NCBI RefSeq assembly: GCF_037975245.1
Contig: NC_092576.1
Location: 2,907,501 to 2,971,500 of the forward strand
Source of the DNA: Apostichopus japonicus
Lineage: Eukaryota; Echinodermata; Holothuroidea; Aspidochirotida; Stichopodidae
Length of the DNA: 64,000 nucleotides
Direction: 5' to 3'
The notes below the pieces were generated by a model that had not been told where the DNA came from, made no database searches, and was given only the letters and a program-made list of their open reading frames with translations. The position numbers and the translations under genes were made by a program. Of this stretch, positions 41,180-54,400 are shown piece after piece (positions within the stretch are counted from its first letter, which is position 1; each line of letters begins with the position of its first letter).

Positions 41180-42460
41180 ACAAACAGAACCTTTTGCCCC
41201 CTCAAAATTCATGAAGGATAGAAATTATCCTTAATATAGATTAATTTTGCCAAGCCTTATCGCTATCAGACACTGGGTGTAATTTTAAATGAAATGTTAC
41301 TCTCGGTAGGCGTCTATGAATTTTCTGTAGCCTTACACGTTGAGAACTATACTGGCATTGCTCACTATATATTTGTGTAAATACACACCACACACTGTCA
41401 ACAGACGGTAACAGATGCGTGGGAGTGTGAGGAGAATATGCTCGCGACATGAGAGTGTACTTTTGCAACCCTTCTCTACCAATCATAGACGGAGTGTATA
41501 AACATGAGAATAAGCATTATGATGATGGTGTAAATTGGCTATACCGCAACATGTGATCTGAAACGACATGATTGCGGTCATCGGGTAAATGATGTTACTG
41601 TCGGTGACTTTGACAGTAACTGGTCTACAAACAGGCTTATTGCTTAAGTCTGAGCAAAACATGTTCCACTTTTATTAATGCGTACTTCAAAAAAAAAAAA
41701 CATACAGGCCTATTATAATTAACTTGGACTATTGGTAATTTAAACAAACTAATCGAACCTGTACTGTATCGTCCGTCGTTTCTACATTTCAACCTTCCGG
41801 GTGAAATTGTAACGTATTAATGGATTGTGTTTTCTGAAAGAAGCATCGTTACTTGGTGTAGAGAGCAGTGAATGGTTAAACTGCATCGAAATGATATACA
41901 CCTAATTAAGCCAAATTACACACATACGCATGCGCATACTGTAAGCAGAAAACTTTTATTGGTTACGGTGCATAAACATTTTCATAGTGTGGTGAGCCAA
42001 TCGTGTCAATATACATATGGAGCTATAAACAGATAGCTCCATGATATACATGACCTTGTGCACACCAAAATGAAGAGGATTAGGCCTATCTATTGACTAA
42101 TGCTGCAACATATAAAGAAAGGTATCAGGTAATCAGTTATCATTTTGACAAAGAATCAACCATTTAATTCACTGGTGAGGATTCTACTGTATAACATATT
42201 TTATTTATTCCGATGTGAAATGTATTGTAGACACATAGCTTGTATATGAATAAAAGGACATTTTCTGTAACCAATTTTGAGCTGGCAAATCCATTTGTGA
42301 TTTATTATAGCCTGAGAGCTCTACATGGTATGTTTAACTGCACTCTGACATTTTATCAACCTACACATCATCTGCTATATATCACAAATCAAACTGCCAA
42401 TTTGAGACCAGTTGGGATATCCGTTTGACCCCTTGAGCCAACTTTCGACTATTGGAAATA
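41180..42460. other. Intergenic sequence with a small hairpin
   Basis: No gene recognised. ATGGAGCTAT-AAACAG-ATAGCTCCAT at about 42017-42042 is a perfect 10-bp stem-loop. An open frame at 42240-42428 has no motif. Confidence 0.45.
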
Positions 42461-42469
42461 ACCTGTCGA

Positions 42470-43640
42470 CCCCTTGAAGCTGAAAGGGTGAAACGGGATA
42501 ACAGCCACTTTAGTGTGCTTAAAGCAATACTACATATCAACTTTCCTTGGACTTTCCAGGATGACTGTTTGTTCTGTGGAAGAATTATTGAGCCCCTTCA
42601 CAAACCTTACTGCTTGAACTGACTCTAACCAAACCATGTTCACCGAAAGAAAACCATACCATTGGAGAATTGATAACTTTATTGAAGCTTTAATTTTGGA
42701 GTTATCATGTTTAAAATCTGTAAGACTTTGACACCTGTTGACTTCTACCGATTTCAATCATGGGGCATATATCTACCAAGTATGCCATTGGTTCGACTCA
42801 TGGTTGAGGAGATATCGTGTTAACAAGCTGTTTTTGACTATTTCCCACTAAGCCCCACCAACTCATGAATACTTTTAAAGAAAAGTCACCCAGGAAAGAA
42901 CCTGGACACGAAAACCAAACTACCGAACGACTGATCCGCTCTCAACCCCAATCCCCTTGCATCGGGACTGTGACTGTGTGATCATCGTCTGGTGTGTATC
43001 GCCATTCCCCTTGAAAGGGAACAGATACTACACATGATCTAAGCCAAAAGGCCGCTAACTCATGAATATTAATGAGATAAAAGTTGTTGTTGCAAAGAGC
43101 ATATACATACTATGTAGTTACATCACCTTACCAAGTATGAATTAGATCGGACATGCCTATTGAAGAGATATTGACATTTTAATAATTTTTGGTTAAGCCT
43201 GACCCATTCATTACTATTCATGAGATGGGAACGACAAACAATATAAGGGCACACATTGGCCATCTACCCACCTGCAGTATTACAATGATTCAATTTGATG
43301 GTCTTGAGATATCGTGTTTGCAAGCTTTTCATTGCGATAACACTCTAACCGACGCCCCTTCATGAATAATGATGAGAATGACTTTTTATTATGATTTTTA
43401 TATGGCCCATACATATCATGAACTGATATCACCATACCAATTATAAAGTAAATCGGATATACTGTTCAAAATATATTGCCATTATAAGAACGTTACGTTA
43501 AAGCCCGCCCACTCACCAACATGCATGATAAGGTAACCACAAGCATTATAGCAAACCTACATATCTACCTACCATGCATGGCATTGACATTGAGCTTGTG
43601 CTTGTTGAGATTATCGTGTTCACAAGCTGGCCCTCACGTT
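42470..43640. repeat. Degenerate tandem repeat with about 300-bp period
   Basis: The word GAGATATCGTGTTNACAAGC recurs at about 42809, 43305 and 43606. A second word of the GATATTG-CATT type recurs at about 43165 and 43475. Around them occur CTCATGAATA/TTCATGAATAATGATGAG blocks and CTACC(A/C)A(C/G) words. The spacing suggests dimeric units of about 300 bp, strongly diverged. Confidence 0.65.
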
Positions 43641-43649
43641 CACACACAC

Positions 43650-44600
43650 ACAGTGATGTAATTGCTAATAATTAACGAGGTGTTACCCGTTTTATAAAGT
43701 GAAGGAACTTTTCTTAAATGTTGTTATTGTAATTAAATGTCAGGTTTGTTTACTTTATTTTGAAGTCATAATATCTTTCGCGGCCTAATCTCATCGTTCC
43801 TGCTACACTTTTGTTTGGACTTTAGTAAACGATTTGATGCACTAGCATTCTTTCTATAGCTTTTATGGTTTGAGATATTCATCTTTAAAATATGCTAATA
43901 TCTCTGTCACGCTCCTTTAATGTAAATTGATAGCGACGTCGTGATCCTATTTTAGAGACATTTATGTTACTGTTAATCCACTTTTCTTTTTAATCAATTC
44001 ATACAACTTAACCAAAACATGTTCTTGGAACTTGTTATGAACAGAAGATCACATTTGGATGACATTCAACACTATTTGTCCTTGACAACATTTGTAATGC
44101 ATTTTTAACATGCTATATTGTGGCCAGCAGACTTTCGTTGTCCTATATTGAGTTTTGTGTTGCAAGTAGTACAACTGCTTTAATTGTAACATCACTGTAA
44201 CAACTAATTTCACCGAGACGACTCTCAATGTAGCTGAACACTTTGTCGGAGGTTTACTACCATTTTATTATTGCACACGTAGTACAACAGGACCACGGTG
44301 AAAACTATGAATTAAAAATAATCAAAATTAATATAAAATATACAAACATTGGGAAAACAAACACATGAATATGCACAAATCGATAGTAACATATTACATA
44401 CTAAGATTTCCCCTTACAACTTAATGTATAAAAGGAAGAAGCAAAACAAATAACATTTGGAAAAATGAAACACACAGAATACAGAGTAAGATAGACAACG
44501 GGTGTAGTCTTAATAATAACCAACACTCAACGACAGTCGTAACCGGGCCGAATACAAAGAAGATAAAAATATAAATAGATAACAACAAACAAACAAACTA
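43650..44600. other. AT-rich intergenic sequence
   Basis: No gene, repeat or RNA recognised. Confidence 0.4.
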
Positions 44601-44639
44601 CCTGCACGACTTACAAGGGAATTCGGGGGCTTTCTGGGC

Positions 44640-46240
44640 TTTAAGGCGGCTGTCTGGGGTGTACAATCAAAACAAAAGGAGCTTAACCCTGGTCGACCCC
44701 GCGAGAGGTTATAGGGGATAATATGTTTTTTTTTTATAGAATAGACATTTTCTTTCTTTTTTCTTCTTTTTCTTGGAAAGTTGTCTATGTTCAGTCAGGG
44801 AATTGCTGGTAAATGAAGTCTTAATTACATTGCACAGATAGCCATACACAACCACGAGGGTGGAGTCGAAGAGCCAATTAGGGAGGGATTTCTAAAGGAG
44901 AGGAATTTCTACGTACTGAGGATTGGGAGACGGGGCGGTTTGTAGAGACGGAGCGGTTTCTATTGTTTAGGAAGGGAGTGGTTGCTACTTTTTTTTAATC
45001 AAGTGGTCATTGTCGGAATTGTTTTGTTCTTTATATATGAGTATACTTGGAGTCGGGGCCTAGACCCTTTTAGGAAAGGATTTTTTAATGGAATGAGACT
45101 TTAAGTAGTAACAATTGTGAATACAGAAAGGTTTTTGTTTTTTTGGGAAGTGAGTTGTTGCAACTTTGTATTTCAGTATAGGAGTTCTTTAATCAATGGG
45201 CGCAAATAGATTTTGTGTGTCCTGCACGGAGAACGTGCGAAGTAGCAATATAGGAAGGGATTTTGAGTGCAAGTCGATAAGCTGTTGTATGGATTCTGTT
45301 TAAAATTTGTATATTGGTATAAGAGATGGTAAGCAGGGAGATGCTCCCGTAACTGAGAATTTTACTGTGGATTTATAGATTTGGATAATGGTTTTCGGAG
45401 GGAAGTAGTTTGTGTGAAAGGATTTGAATGGATTTAAGGTGGGACCAGCAGCGTGCTGCAGTTTTGTTACAATGTGGATTAAACGATAATTTGCTATCAA
45501 AAGTGGTACAGAGGAAGGTTGCATTAGGAGTAGCAGTGATAGATGTGTAAGTGAAAAGAATAATTTGGAAATATGGTCACGGCATTTTTAGTTTTTAAAG
45601 GAGAAATTGACTAGGTTAGATTTTGAGGGATTTATTTTTATTCTCCACATCGAGCACCATTTTTCGAGATGTGTAATTGCTTTTTTAGTATTCATTTCCG
45701 TCAAATGAATTTTTTTACTAATGCTTCAAATGGCTATGTGGTCAGCTTACTGACTATAGTTGCAATTAGTTAGAGGGGGGATGTTTAACAAATAGGGTGT
45801 AGAGGAAGGGGCTGAGAACAGCGCCCTGTGGAGTGCCTACACGAAGTGGAATAGGTTTTGAGTATTGGTTTTTGAAGTAAATTTTTGTTTTGTGCTCACT
45901 TAGGAAAGAGGAAAGAAGTCTGGTGTAATTAGAGGGGGGGGGGGGTTATAGTTAAGTAGTTCTTATGCCGTTGTGCCAAACACCTTATCGGCATCAAGAA
46001 AGAGGGCAGTGGTTTAATGTTTTTTTTTATAATGCCGATGCAACATGTCTTCGCAGAGGCGAAAAGTTTGGTTTATTGTAAATTAATGTGCGCGGAAGCC
46101 TTATTGAGACGGGGATTGAGTGTTACCTTTAACACTTTCGAAAACCTTACCTAAGGCTGGGAGGAGATTGATTGGTAGATAGTTTTTGAATTTTGGTGCG
46201 GTCTTTATTTGGTTTCGGGGTGCACGGCTACGTTATGCTA
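44640..46240 (-). pseudogene. Decayed LINE reverse transcriptase on the minus strand
   Basis: Fragments translate on the minus strand with interruptions. A motif A-like LDADKVFGT (near 45968-46000) is followed by a motif B-like GTPQGAVLSPFLYTLF (near 45785-45840) and a thumb-like segment ending IQIYKSTVKFSVTGASPCLP (45300-45524). The order is correct for a non-LTR reverse transcriptase. Stops, frameshifts and a 12-base G run (45934-45945) break the frame. Confidence 0.72.
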
Positions 46241-47334
46241 CTGTACCTTTATATGATTTCTGCTACGAGAGCACATACAACACCACTCTGAACTAGGAGA
46301 GGAATGAAACATGTAATTCACATTATACATACACATGCTAAGAAGGGAGGGGGGGGGTATAGAAGATCACACCCGTAACACCAAAACATCATTGGGCGAG
46401 GGCAGCAGTGACCTTTTCCCGACCTCGAACCAATAAATTTTCAATAAAACTATTTGTTTGTTAAACCATTGAGTCTTTTATAATGCTAACACATTCGTAA
46501 TGTAATCTGCACTTTTGTTGGTCTTCAATTTGCCTGTGAATACATCAACAATTTCACCAAAGGTTATGATCTGCATCTCAAGTGGAAAAATACATCATCT
46601 TAATATTAGTAGTTTATAAAATAGTTTATTCATGCCATAAGACATGTTATATTCAAAATCATTCAAATGGAAGATGTTTACTTATAAAACAGATTTTTTT
46701 TTAATGCTGTGTCATTATAAGCTTAAATATGAACCTAATAACAACAACAACAACAACAACAGCAATAACATGTTTATACGTTTCTCCCCCAACCCCCTCC
46801 CCTCCCCTCTCCGTATTCTTATATTACAATTCGTATTTTCTCTAACAAACTGCAACACCACAGAAGATCAGATAAACGAAATCGCTCAATGCATCGTTCA
46901 TTAGTGTAATCAGTCACCAATTTTAACTCTCAACAAAAAAATGGTTCTCCTGAATTACCACAGTGCTATGAACCATAAATGTGTTATACAGTGGTTCGAC
47001 TTCGCACTGTCTGTCCGTTAAGTGTATCTTTCCTATATCTAGCTGTCGATCAAAGTCACTGGTTTATGGAGGTAGTAAACACGAACTGCTTCGGATATCT
47101 TTGTCTTATACGCTATTTGATGTTTTGAACGAATAAATTGTATAACTATATACATTTTATGTTGCGTTGTGTTGAAGAAGTTTATCAAGTTATAAATTCC
47201 CGTCTGTTCATTTAGGGTACTTGAACAGCATTGAACAAGAGATTAGAAACCATAACCCACCAGTGCTTCAGTACAGCCTATAATTTCACGTAACAACTGG
47301 CAGTAATGTGTACCACAGGCTTACAAAGTACAGT
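46241..47334. other. Intergenic sequence
   Basis: No gene recognised. Contains a short (AAC)n near 46739-46760 and a G-rich patch near 46347-46357. Confidence 0.4.
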
Positions 47335-47595
47335 AACTAAGAACAGTCTTCCCCCAAATTTGAAATGCTTGCCAAATGTTCATATTTTTAATCGCAATAT
47401 GAAAACTTATATATTTGGTTTAGATGTCTGATATTTGTTTGTCTATCTTTTTGCCGTCCTTTTTTTGTGCTGTTGGATGCTTACCGTTTTTCTACTGCAT
47501 AATATCGTATATGTATTGTGTATTGAGGGCTCCTCTGGAAAGCAGTGCTTCTGCACTGATCAGGACTACCCTCATTAAAGATGACAAAAATAAAT
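47335..47595 (+). mobile_element. LINE 3' end, family A, copy 2
   Basis: Starts inside the ORF tail (CCAAATTTGAAATGCTTGCC) and runs through the same 3' UTR as the copy at 1035-1450: CAGTGCTTCTGCACTG hairpin and ATTAAAGATGACAA end. The target-site junction at the 3' side is replaced by a long (AAT)n array. Confidence 0.85.
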
Positions 47596-47681
47596 AATAA
47601 TAAAAATAAAAATAAAAATAATAATAATAATAATAATAATAATACTAATACTACTACTACTACTAATAATAATAAGAATAA

Positions 47682-47764
<83 letters not shown>

Positions 47765-47880
47765 TAATAATAATAATAATATTAATAATAATAATAATAA
47801 TATTAATAATAATAATAAATAATAATAATAATGATAATAATGATAATAATAATGATAATAATAATGATAATAATAATAAC

Positions 47881-47969
<89 letters not shown>
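47596..47969. repeat. (AAT)n/(ACT)n compound microsatellite, about 370 bp
   Basis: Continuous trinucleotide and related repeats (AAT, ACT, GATAAT words) directly after the family A LINE tail. Both strands give long Asn/Ile/Leu/Val-only open frames that are artefacts. Confidence 0.97.
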
Positions 47970-47972
<3 letters not shown>

Positions 47973-48476
47973 CCTTCATCAAGATTGTTATTTCGGCTAT
48001 TTGCGAAGGTTCATTCACTACATTGACGTTACATGTTAGCATTCTGAAATAACATACATTCACAAATCGCGCATATATACGCATGCGCACGATTGCAAAG
48101 GTCAGATGAGGCATCGAAACCAAAAACGATCTAAATAATTTATAGAAAAGAACTAGTACAGTCTGATCGTGTCAAACCTGCAAGGCAATAATATAGATGT
48201 AGAATTGGTAATAGTACATTAAACTTACGCCTTCCAAGAGCCCATATCCTTCCACCAGTGCTTAAAATACATAACCACGCCCTCTATAATCAATTCATAG
48301 CCAGTTTGGTCCAATTCCTTAGTACACTCGGCATTTAACATGGATGTGTCACTTGTTTGGATAAGTATACAGTCAGCTTGCGGTGTTGTATCCACTTTAA
48401 CTTACATTCAAATGGGTTAAAGCAAACACTCTCCAGTTAGAATTAAGGGGGAAAGAACATCATCAAACACAACAGA
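47970..48476. other. Upstream region of the sialyltransferase gene
   Basis: Presumed promoter and 5' UTR region. It contains GCATATATACGCATGCGCAC (48070-48089), with the palindrome TGCGCA. I cannot assign a start site. Confidence 0.4.
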
Positions 48477-51400
48477 ATGTATTCCTCTTCTTACCTTAGT
48501 AGTGTGACTTTGAGAAGACGATGTATCACTTGTCTTATTGCTGTAGTTTTTCTTTCTTGGATATTTGGCCTTCACAGGATAAGAATTGGATATTCACCTA
48601 CATTTGACTTTGCTGCTTGTGATTATCTCTGTGGAAAGTGAGTAAACATGAAACATTTTCTTAGAAGGATTTGGGTATTTCAAAAAGACGTAACATTTGC
48701 AATTATATTTAATATAGATTACTATCGTTTAGACGAGTTTGTTTTCTATCATTATCTAGAAACTTTACCGTCATTATGATGGTAAATTCCAGGATTTCGT
48801 CTTCCTTCAAATTATAAACCACAGACATTATTATGGGGGAAAGCGCCATGTTCAGTTTATATTTTTAAGACAGAAATTTGAAACCAATTTGCACTGATGG
48901 ATCCACCTAATGCCCAATTCTATTTTTAAATTGGTCCAAATGCTGGCTATCCACTGAAATGGATATTATTCCAATTTAAACGACACATAATTTGAATAAT
49001 TTATACTGCATTGTCGTTGAAGGTATACGTGGTGTCGTTTTCGACTAGACTAGCGTGTTAACCTTACAGCAAATCTGATTAAACATACGGTAAGGTGTGC
49101 AGACATAATCATGTCTGTATACTCAGTATTAGTAATGGACACTAATAATGTCCGCTCCTGGGAGGGGTAGGCCTACAATAGTTGTGTTTTTGTTTAATTA
49201 CATGCAAAATGTTGTTATGATATCTATCACTGTGACTACATTTGCGCAGTGCAACCTGCTTTTCATTATATTTAGTGGGTGATAAACTAAAATAATGTAA
49301 GTCATTTGGAAGAAAGAATTTTACTTCCCCGAAATTGAAGCCAAAAGAATAATAAAGAAGACACAACTTCAACTGCTCTGGAATTAATAGAAGTATAATA
49401 ACAAACAAAATAAATAAAGACATTACATTGTTACATTGATTTTTGAACGCAAGAATCGCTTATATTTAAAACCAATAAGCACATCAATCTCTCACTATTA
49501 GACACAACCAAGTGCTTATTGTAACCTAAATCTCGTTGTTACGTTTAGGGTAACACAGTTATATGTGTATATATTTGCATGGCCGAAACTAAATGGACCT
49601 TCAGCGTGAAAGCTTTAGACATTAAAACATATATACTTGATAACTATTCAAGCGTTCTGAAACCCACCCCGCCACCCCATCCCCAAAACATGGCGAAATA
49701 TTGAACAATTGATAGAGTTCCGCTATTGCAGTTACAAGTGAGGATAAGTATATTGCAGTTCTTTTTATCAGATATTAGGCTTTATTACATCATTATTAGT
49801 TGACAGATACAACTATTAATGCAATACCATCGATTCCAGAAGAAAGAGTATCTAGATCAATGTCTTGTACTAGTCTTCTACAATATTCTTCAGTCCTATC
49901 TCCACCTCTCTCTCTCTAAATCAACGAAGAACATATTGTTAACTAATTATCTTGTCATTTCCGAAAAAAACATCAACAAAATCCGTCTGATTTTTAATTG
50001 TAAAAAGCATTAAGGCAGCGATACGATAAGTCTACGTGTACTTTTAAAGAAAGCTTTGCCATTATAGACATTGTATTAATGTTAGGGTTCAAAAACACTT
50101 GTTGACAATAGTGTCTTTTCATGACTCATAAAAGAACATGTATAGCCTAACGTTTATTGTGTTCTTTCAAATACTCGACTTTGCACATATTTACAAAACG
50201 TTTAAAGATAATTATCTATTTAATTTTCAGAAGTACACTATTCTGTATTTCGTTCTCATGATAATCATCTCACATGCACTAATAAGGTCTATGATCCCCT
50301 AGCGATGATCTCCTTGCATATATAATGTAATTAATAATATCTGCTATGAAAATAATTAGGCAGCAGGATACGGGCATTTGATTTGCAAAGTCATAGAATT
50401 TCTCAAGACTTAAACGTTATGTATTTATGATACCATCATATGTATGTATGTATGTATGTATATTAGATCCTCCTGCAAGCAGGAACTCGCGAAGAAGCCT
50501 AATTGGCTTATCAAAGCCGCAAGCTGACCGAAGTCAGTCTCTCACATTCATATTTAACGTCCATGATTATGAATTGTTAATTGTCAATAACTCTGTAACT
50601 GGACGACATACATTAATCTGGGATAATATTTTTTTGTATTTTGGGGTTACCTCACTTACAAGTTCTTATGAACTTTTCGAGGATCCCCTCAATCATATAC
50701 TTTGTATGTACTTGAATTATGTAAAATGTTGATAACGTTGATGGTTGAAATAGTTGAACAAACAATATTAATGCAAAGAATAGATTAAACGTATTTTTGA
50801 GTTGTTAACAATTTTACGGGTAAGTTTTTTTTTAAGCTTTTGATTTGTTTGTGCATGGGTCGCGTGACAGTGTTTCTTATGCCTTAAAGGGCTGCCCAAA
50901 GGTTAAAAATATGTTAACCATTGAAAAGAAACTCAAACAACGCTAGTTAGTTTATAAAAATTGTTGACTAGGGTTAACACCTTTGCTGCCAAACTAATAT
51001 TGAATAAAACGATGTACGATGTTAGTACAGCTTGTCTTAGTGATCTCCACTGGCTTCTCGTTAAATACAGATATTATTTCGTTTACTCTGCGTATGTTTT
51101 TATATGTGTAAACGGTCAAGCATCCAATTCTATCGACATTCATACACTCACTCAGTAAACGCACTGGCCTTAGTGTTAACACTAGGCTTCATTTTAGGTT
51201 ATGTTGTCAACATGGGTTTCCCGACCTACTCAAGCGAGGGAATTTTAAATACACGTCTGTTTGTGGTGCCCTCCCCCACAACGTGTTCTCATATACACAT
51301 CTACCCCCCCCCCCCAAATAGAAAAAATTCTGCAACTCTGAACATTTTCAGTAGCAGCATAGTGTACGCCAATAATGGCTTCGTTCCTTGACCTATTTGA

Positions 51401-54400
51401 GTTCAGTCTACTTAAAAAGATTGAATTAGATCCGAAATTGACTTTGTATATCCATGAAATTAGTTCTATAGTTCTATAAGAAGCTTCACTTTGGGAGATG
51501 TTTGCAGAACTTAAACTGGATCTGATAAAAGAAAAACTCTTAACACAAAATCATGAACATTTTGATCAAGCTGTACGTGCAAATTGACATCGTCAAAAGT
51601 CAAAACTCACACACTTATATTACTTTGTGGTATTCATGTTCCGTTAATGTTAGCCTAAGTTAATATTCCGATTATTTTTTATGTGTTTATTAACCGCACC
51701 TGTATATACAGGATCATGATAACATTACAGAGTGTCTACATTGTAATACAACAAGTAGAAGCGAACATTGGTACTTTATACTATTTGTCAACTTAAAAAA
51801 AAAACAGTCTAAATGGAGTGCTTTTAATCATGATAATTGTCCAAATGTCACGATTAACATGCACTTCCAATATAAATTTTCCACTGGAAACCGGTTTTTT
51901 CTTTAACAACAAGTTGTCTTACTTGTAAAATCTTAGTTTACAATTTATCTTTGGGACCAAAATACAATGTTAACGTTTTCATTGGCAGCTAAACTTGTTT
52001 GTAAAGTTCTGTAAGAACCTTCATATGTCACTTTCATTTCGTAATTTTATAATGTTTATAGCAGGACACTCTTACATGATATACTACCTCCAATCATTTT
52101 ATCCTCACTTTCAAGATTAAAATCTCTTAACAAACCAACAAAGCAGCTTGTTTCTGATTGATCAACAATTTTTTTCTCCAAAAACCAACAAGATTTTACC
52201 TCAAATAACATTGTAACTGATTAACCTGAGATATATCTTTCCGAAGTTCTCACCAATTTAAGACCATATGAATGAATTATTCAAGAATGCGAATCGACTA
52301 ATAACATGTCGCCTTTCGGACACTTGTTCATAGTAATGAAAATCACATGAAATTCTGCCACGTTTTGCATCACAATGTTATATGAAACTTCACTAAATTT
52401 CTAGCGAGCGATGTAGATCGTATCAGGAATTTAGAATTATCAATTATCATGGCTATCTCAGCTAGGCTTTGGAATCATCTCCAAACTTTGTTAAACAATA
52501 TAGATATTGGTATAGTACTAGACATTAAGACAGTGTTGTTTGGTGCGGACATTGCCAGAGAGCTGAATTTGATTATAATTTTAGTTAAGAAATTCATTTT
52601 CAACTGCAAAGTACGGAAAGAAATTCCACTGCAGAATAAGTTACTATTGTTCCTGAGGGACTATTTTCTATTACAAAAAAACATTTTGTTGCGTAATATG
52701 AAAAGCAGTGTTTGGAGGAAATATTGGTACCCTTGGTATAATTTTTTACAACTTCAGATTGTATTAAAATAAATACTTTTTAGTTTTTTCTAGGAATTTT
52801 CACTAAGTCACCATTAGAGTGCTATATTATGTTAAGTTATAGTTGCAAGAGAAATAAAAAAAAAGAGAGAAAAAAAAATTATCATGGCAGATGTAATATC
52901 AACATAAACTCAAACGGGCTACGTTGAGTTTATGAGTTTAACGAGTAAGTTAGCCCCCCTCCCCTTCCCAGCTTACCTACTAATGTTAAAACTTAATATC
53001 TGACTCATAATGCAAGGTTGCGTTTCGAACAAAAGGGTGCGGTAGCACTGGTATAGCTTCTCAACCGTATTACATATAAATTGCCATGATGAACGCCATT
53101 AGCTAACTTAATGCCATTATGGCTGTTATTGAACCACCTGTAGACTAACATATTGTAGATATTGTTCTGATCTTGTATTGTATTACCCCTTTTATATAAA
53201 TACTATTTTGTGCACTGGAATAAGTCAATTGAATTGAGTTGTGTTATTTTAATATGTAGACGTCAGTGTGTTATATCAGGATTCGTTGAACAGTGCCGCT
53301 GAATATAGTCTTATTAGTCTATGCAACTGTTTGCGCAACTGCCAGACACCAAACTATTCTGGTACGAAATATAATCAGGTGCGTATCCAGGGGGGGCGTT
53401 GGGGCGCGCGCCCCCCGGATAAGAAAAAAAGGAGAGAAAAAAAAGAGAAGAAAAAAGGAAAAAAGAGGGGAAAAAGAGGAGGAGGAGAGGAAGGAAGGGA
53501 AAAGAAAAAGAAGAAAGAGAGAAGAAGGAGAAAAGGAGGGAGTAGAAGAAAAACGCGAAGACACCGGGAAGAGAAAGAGGAACAGTGACATCATTACAGC
53601 GCTGAAGGGTAGCCAGTGACGGATCAATGATTTCGTAAAAGTGTGCCTCACCCTACCCCTTACACCGACAACTCCATTTTTTTGACGTTTCCAGTTTCCT
53701 CTCTCACTAATTATCTATATATATACTATATATGGTCTATCATAACGCGTGTGTAGAATTGTGCTATGAAACCAACTGTGGCTGGTCTCGAACTCGACCG
53801 TGTCGTCGGGGAACATGACGCATTTTGAGATGGGGGCGACCGCCCCCCCCCATTCAGCATTTTTTTAAATGATATCGCTAAGTAATTTCAAAATAGAAAG
53901 TGCTTAGATGCAACTTACAAGGCCTGGGAAGTGTCATTTCCAGCGATCTGGGAGACATTTTCGGCCAAAATTTGCTTGTACGCTTCGCGCCAACCTGTGG
54001 TGGCGCTACGCTTAGATAATTTGCCTACAGGCTTCGCCCCTCCCTTGGCAAATTCCTCGCTACGCGCCTGTTTGAATTTGTAACGCAAACAGCAGATATC
54101 ACATCATATCAGTGAGCATGAAAATGTCGTTCCAGGATGAAAATCCTCAAAACTGTCCGGCTTGCCTGAAAAAATAACCAAAAATTTTCGCGCGCGAAGC
54201 GCGCATTCAACGTGTCAGTGTCAATATCATATAAGCAAGCATCGGTTATTACATCGCATGCCATCATGTACCGTACGGTCCGTTCAAATTGCGAAGTATA
54301 CCGCGGGATGCTAATCTAAACAACGACATGTCTCATGTAGATGTATAAAAAGCATGGAGGTCCAATTATGTCAAAACTCTCTTTTACATTAGTAATGGCG

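Noticed and set aside
47481-48123. Asn-, Ile-, Leu- and Val-rich open frames on both strands
   Set aside because: Translation of the AAT/ACT microsatellite.
50427-50732. Open frames in the SINE type E copies (also 58918-59139) as a conserved protein
   Set aside because: The same frame is open in both copies, but it runs from the (GTAT)n tail through the hairpins in antisense; the copies are simply similar.
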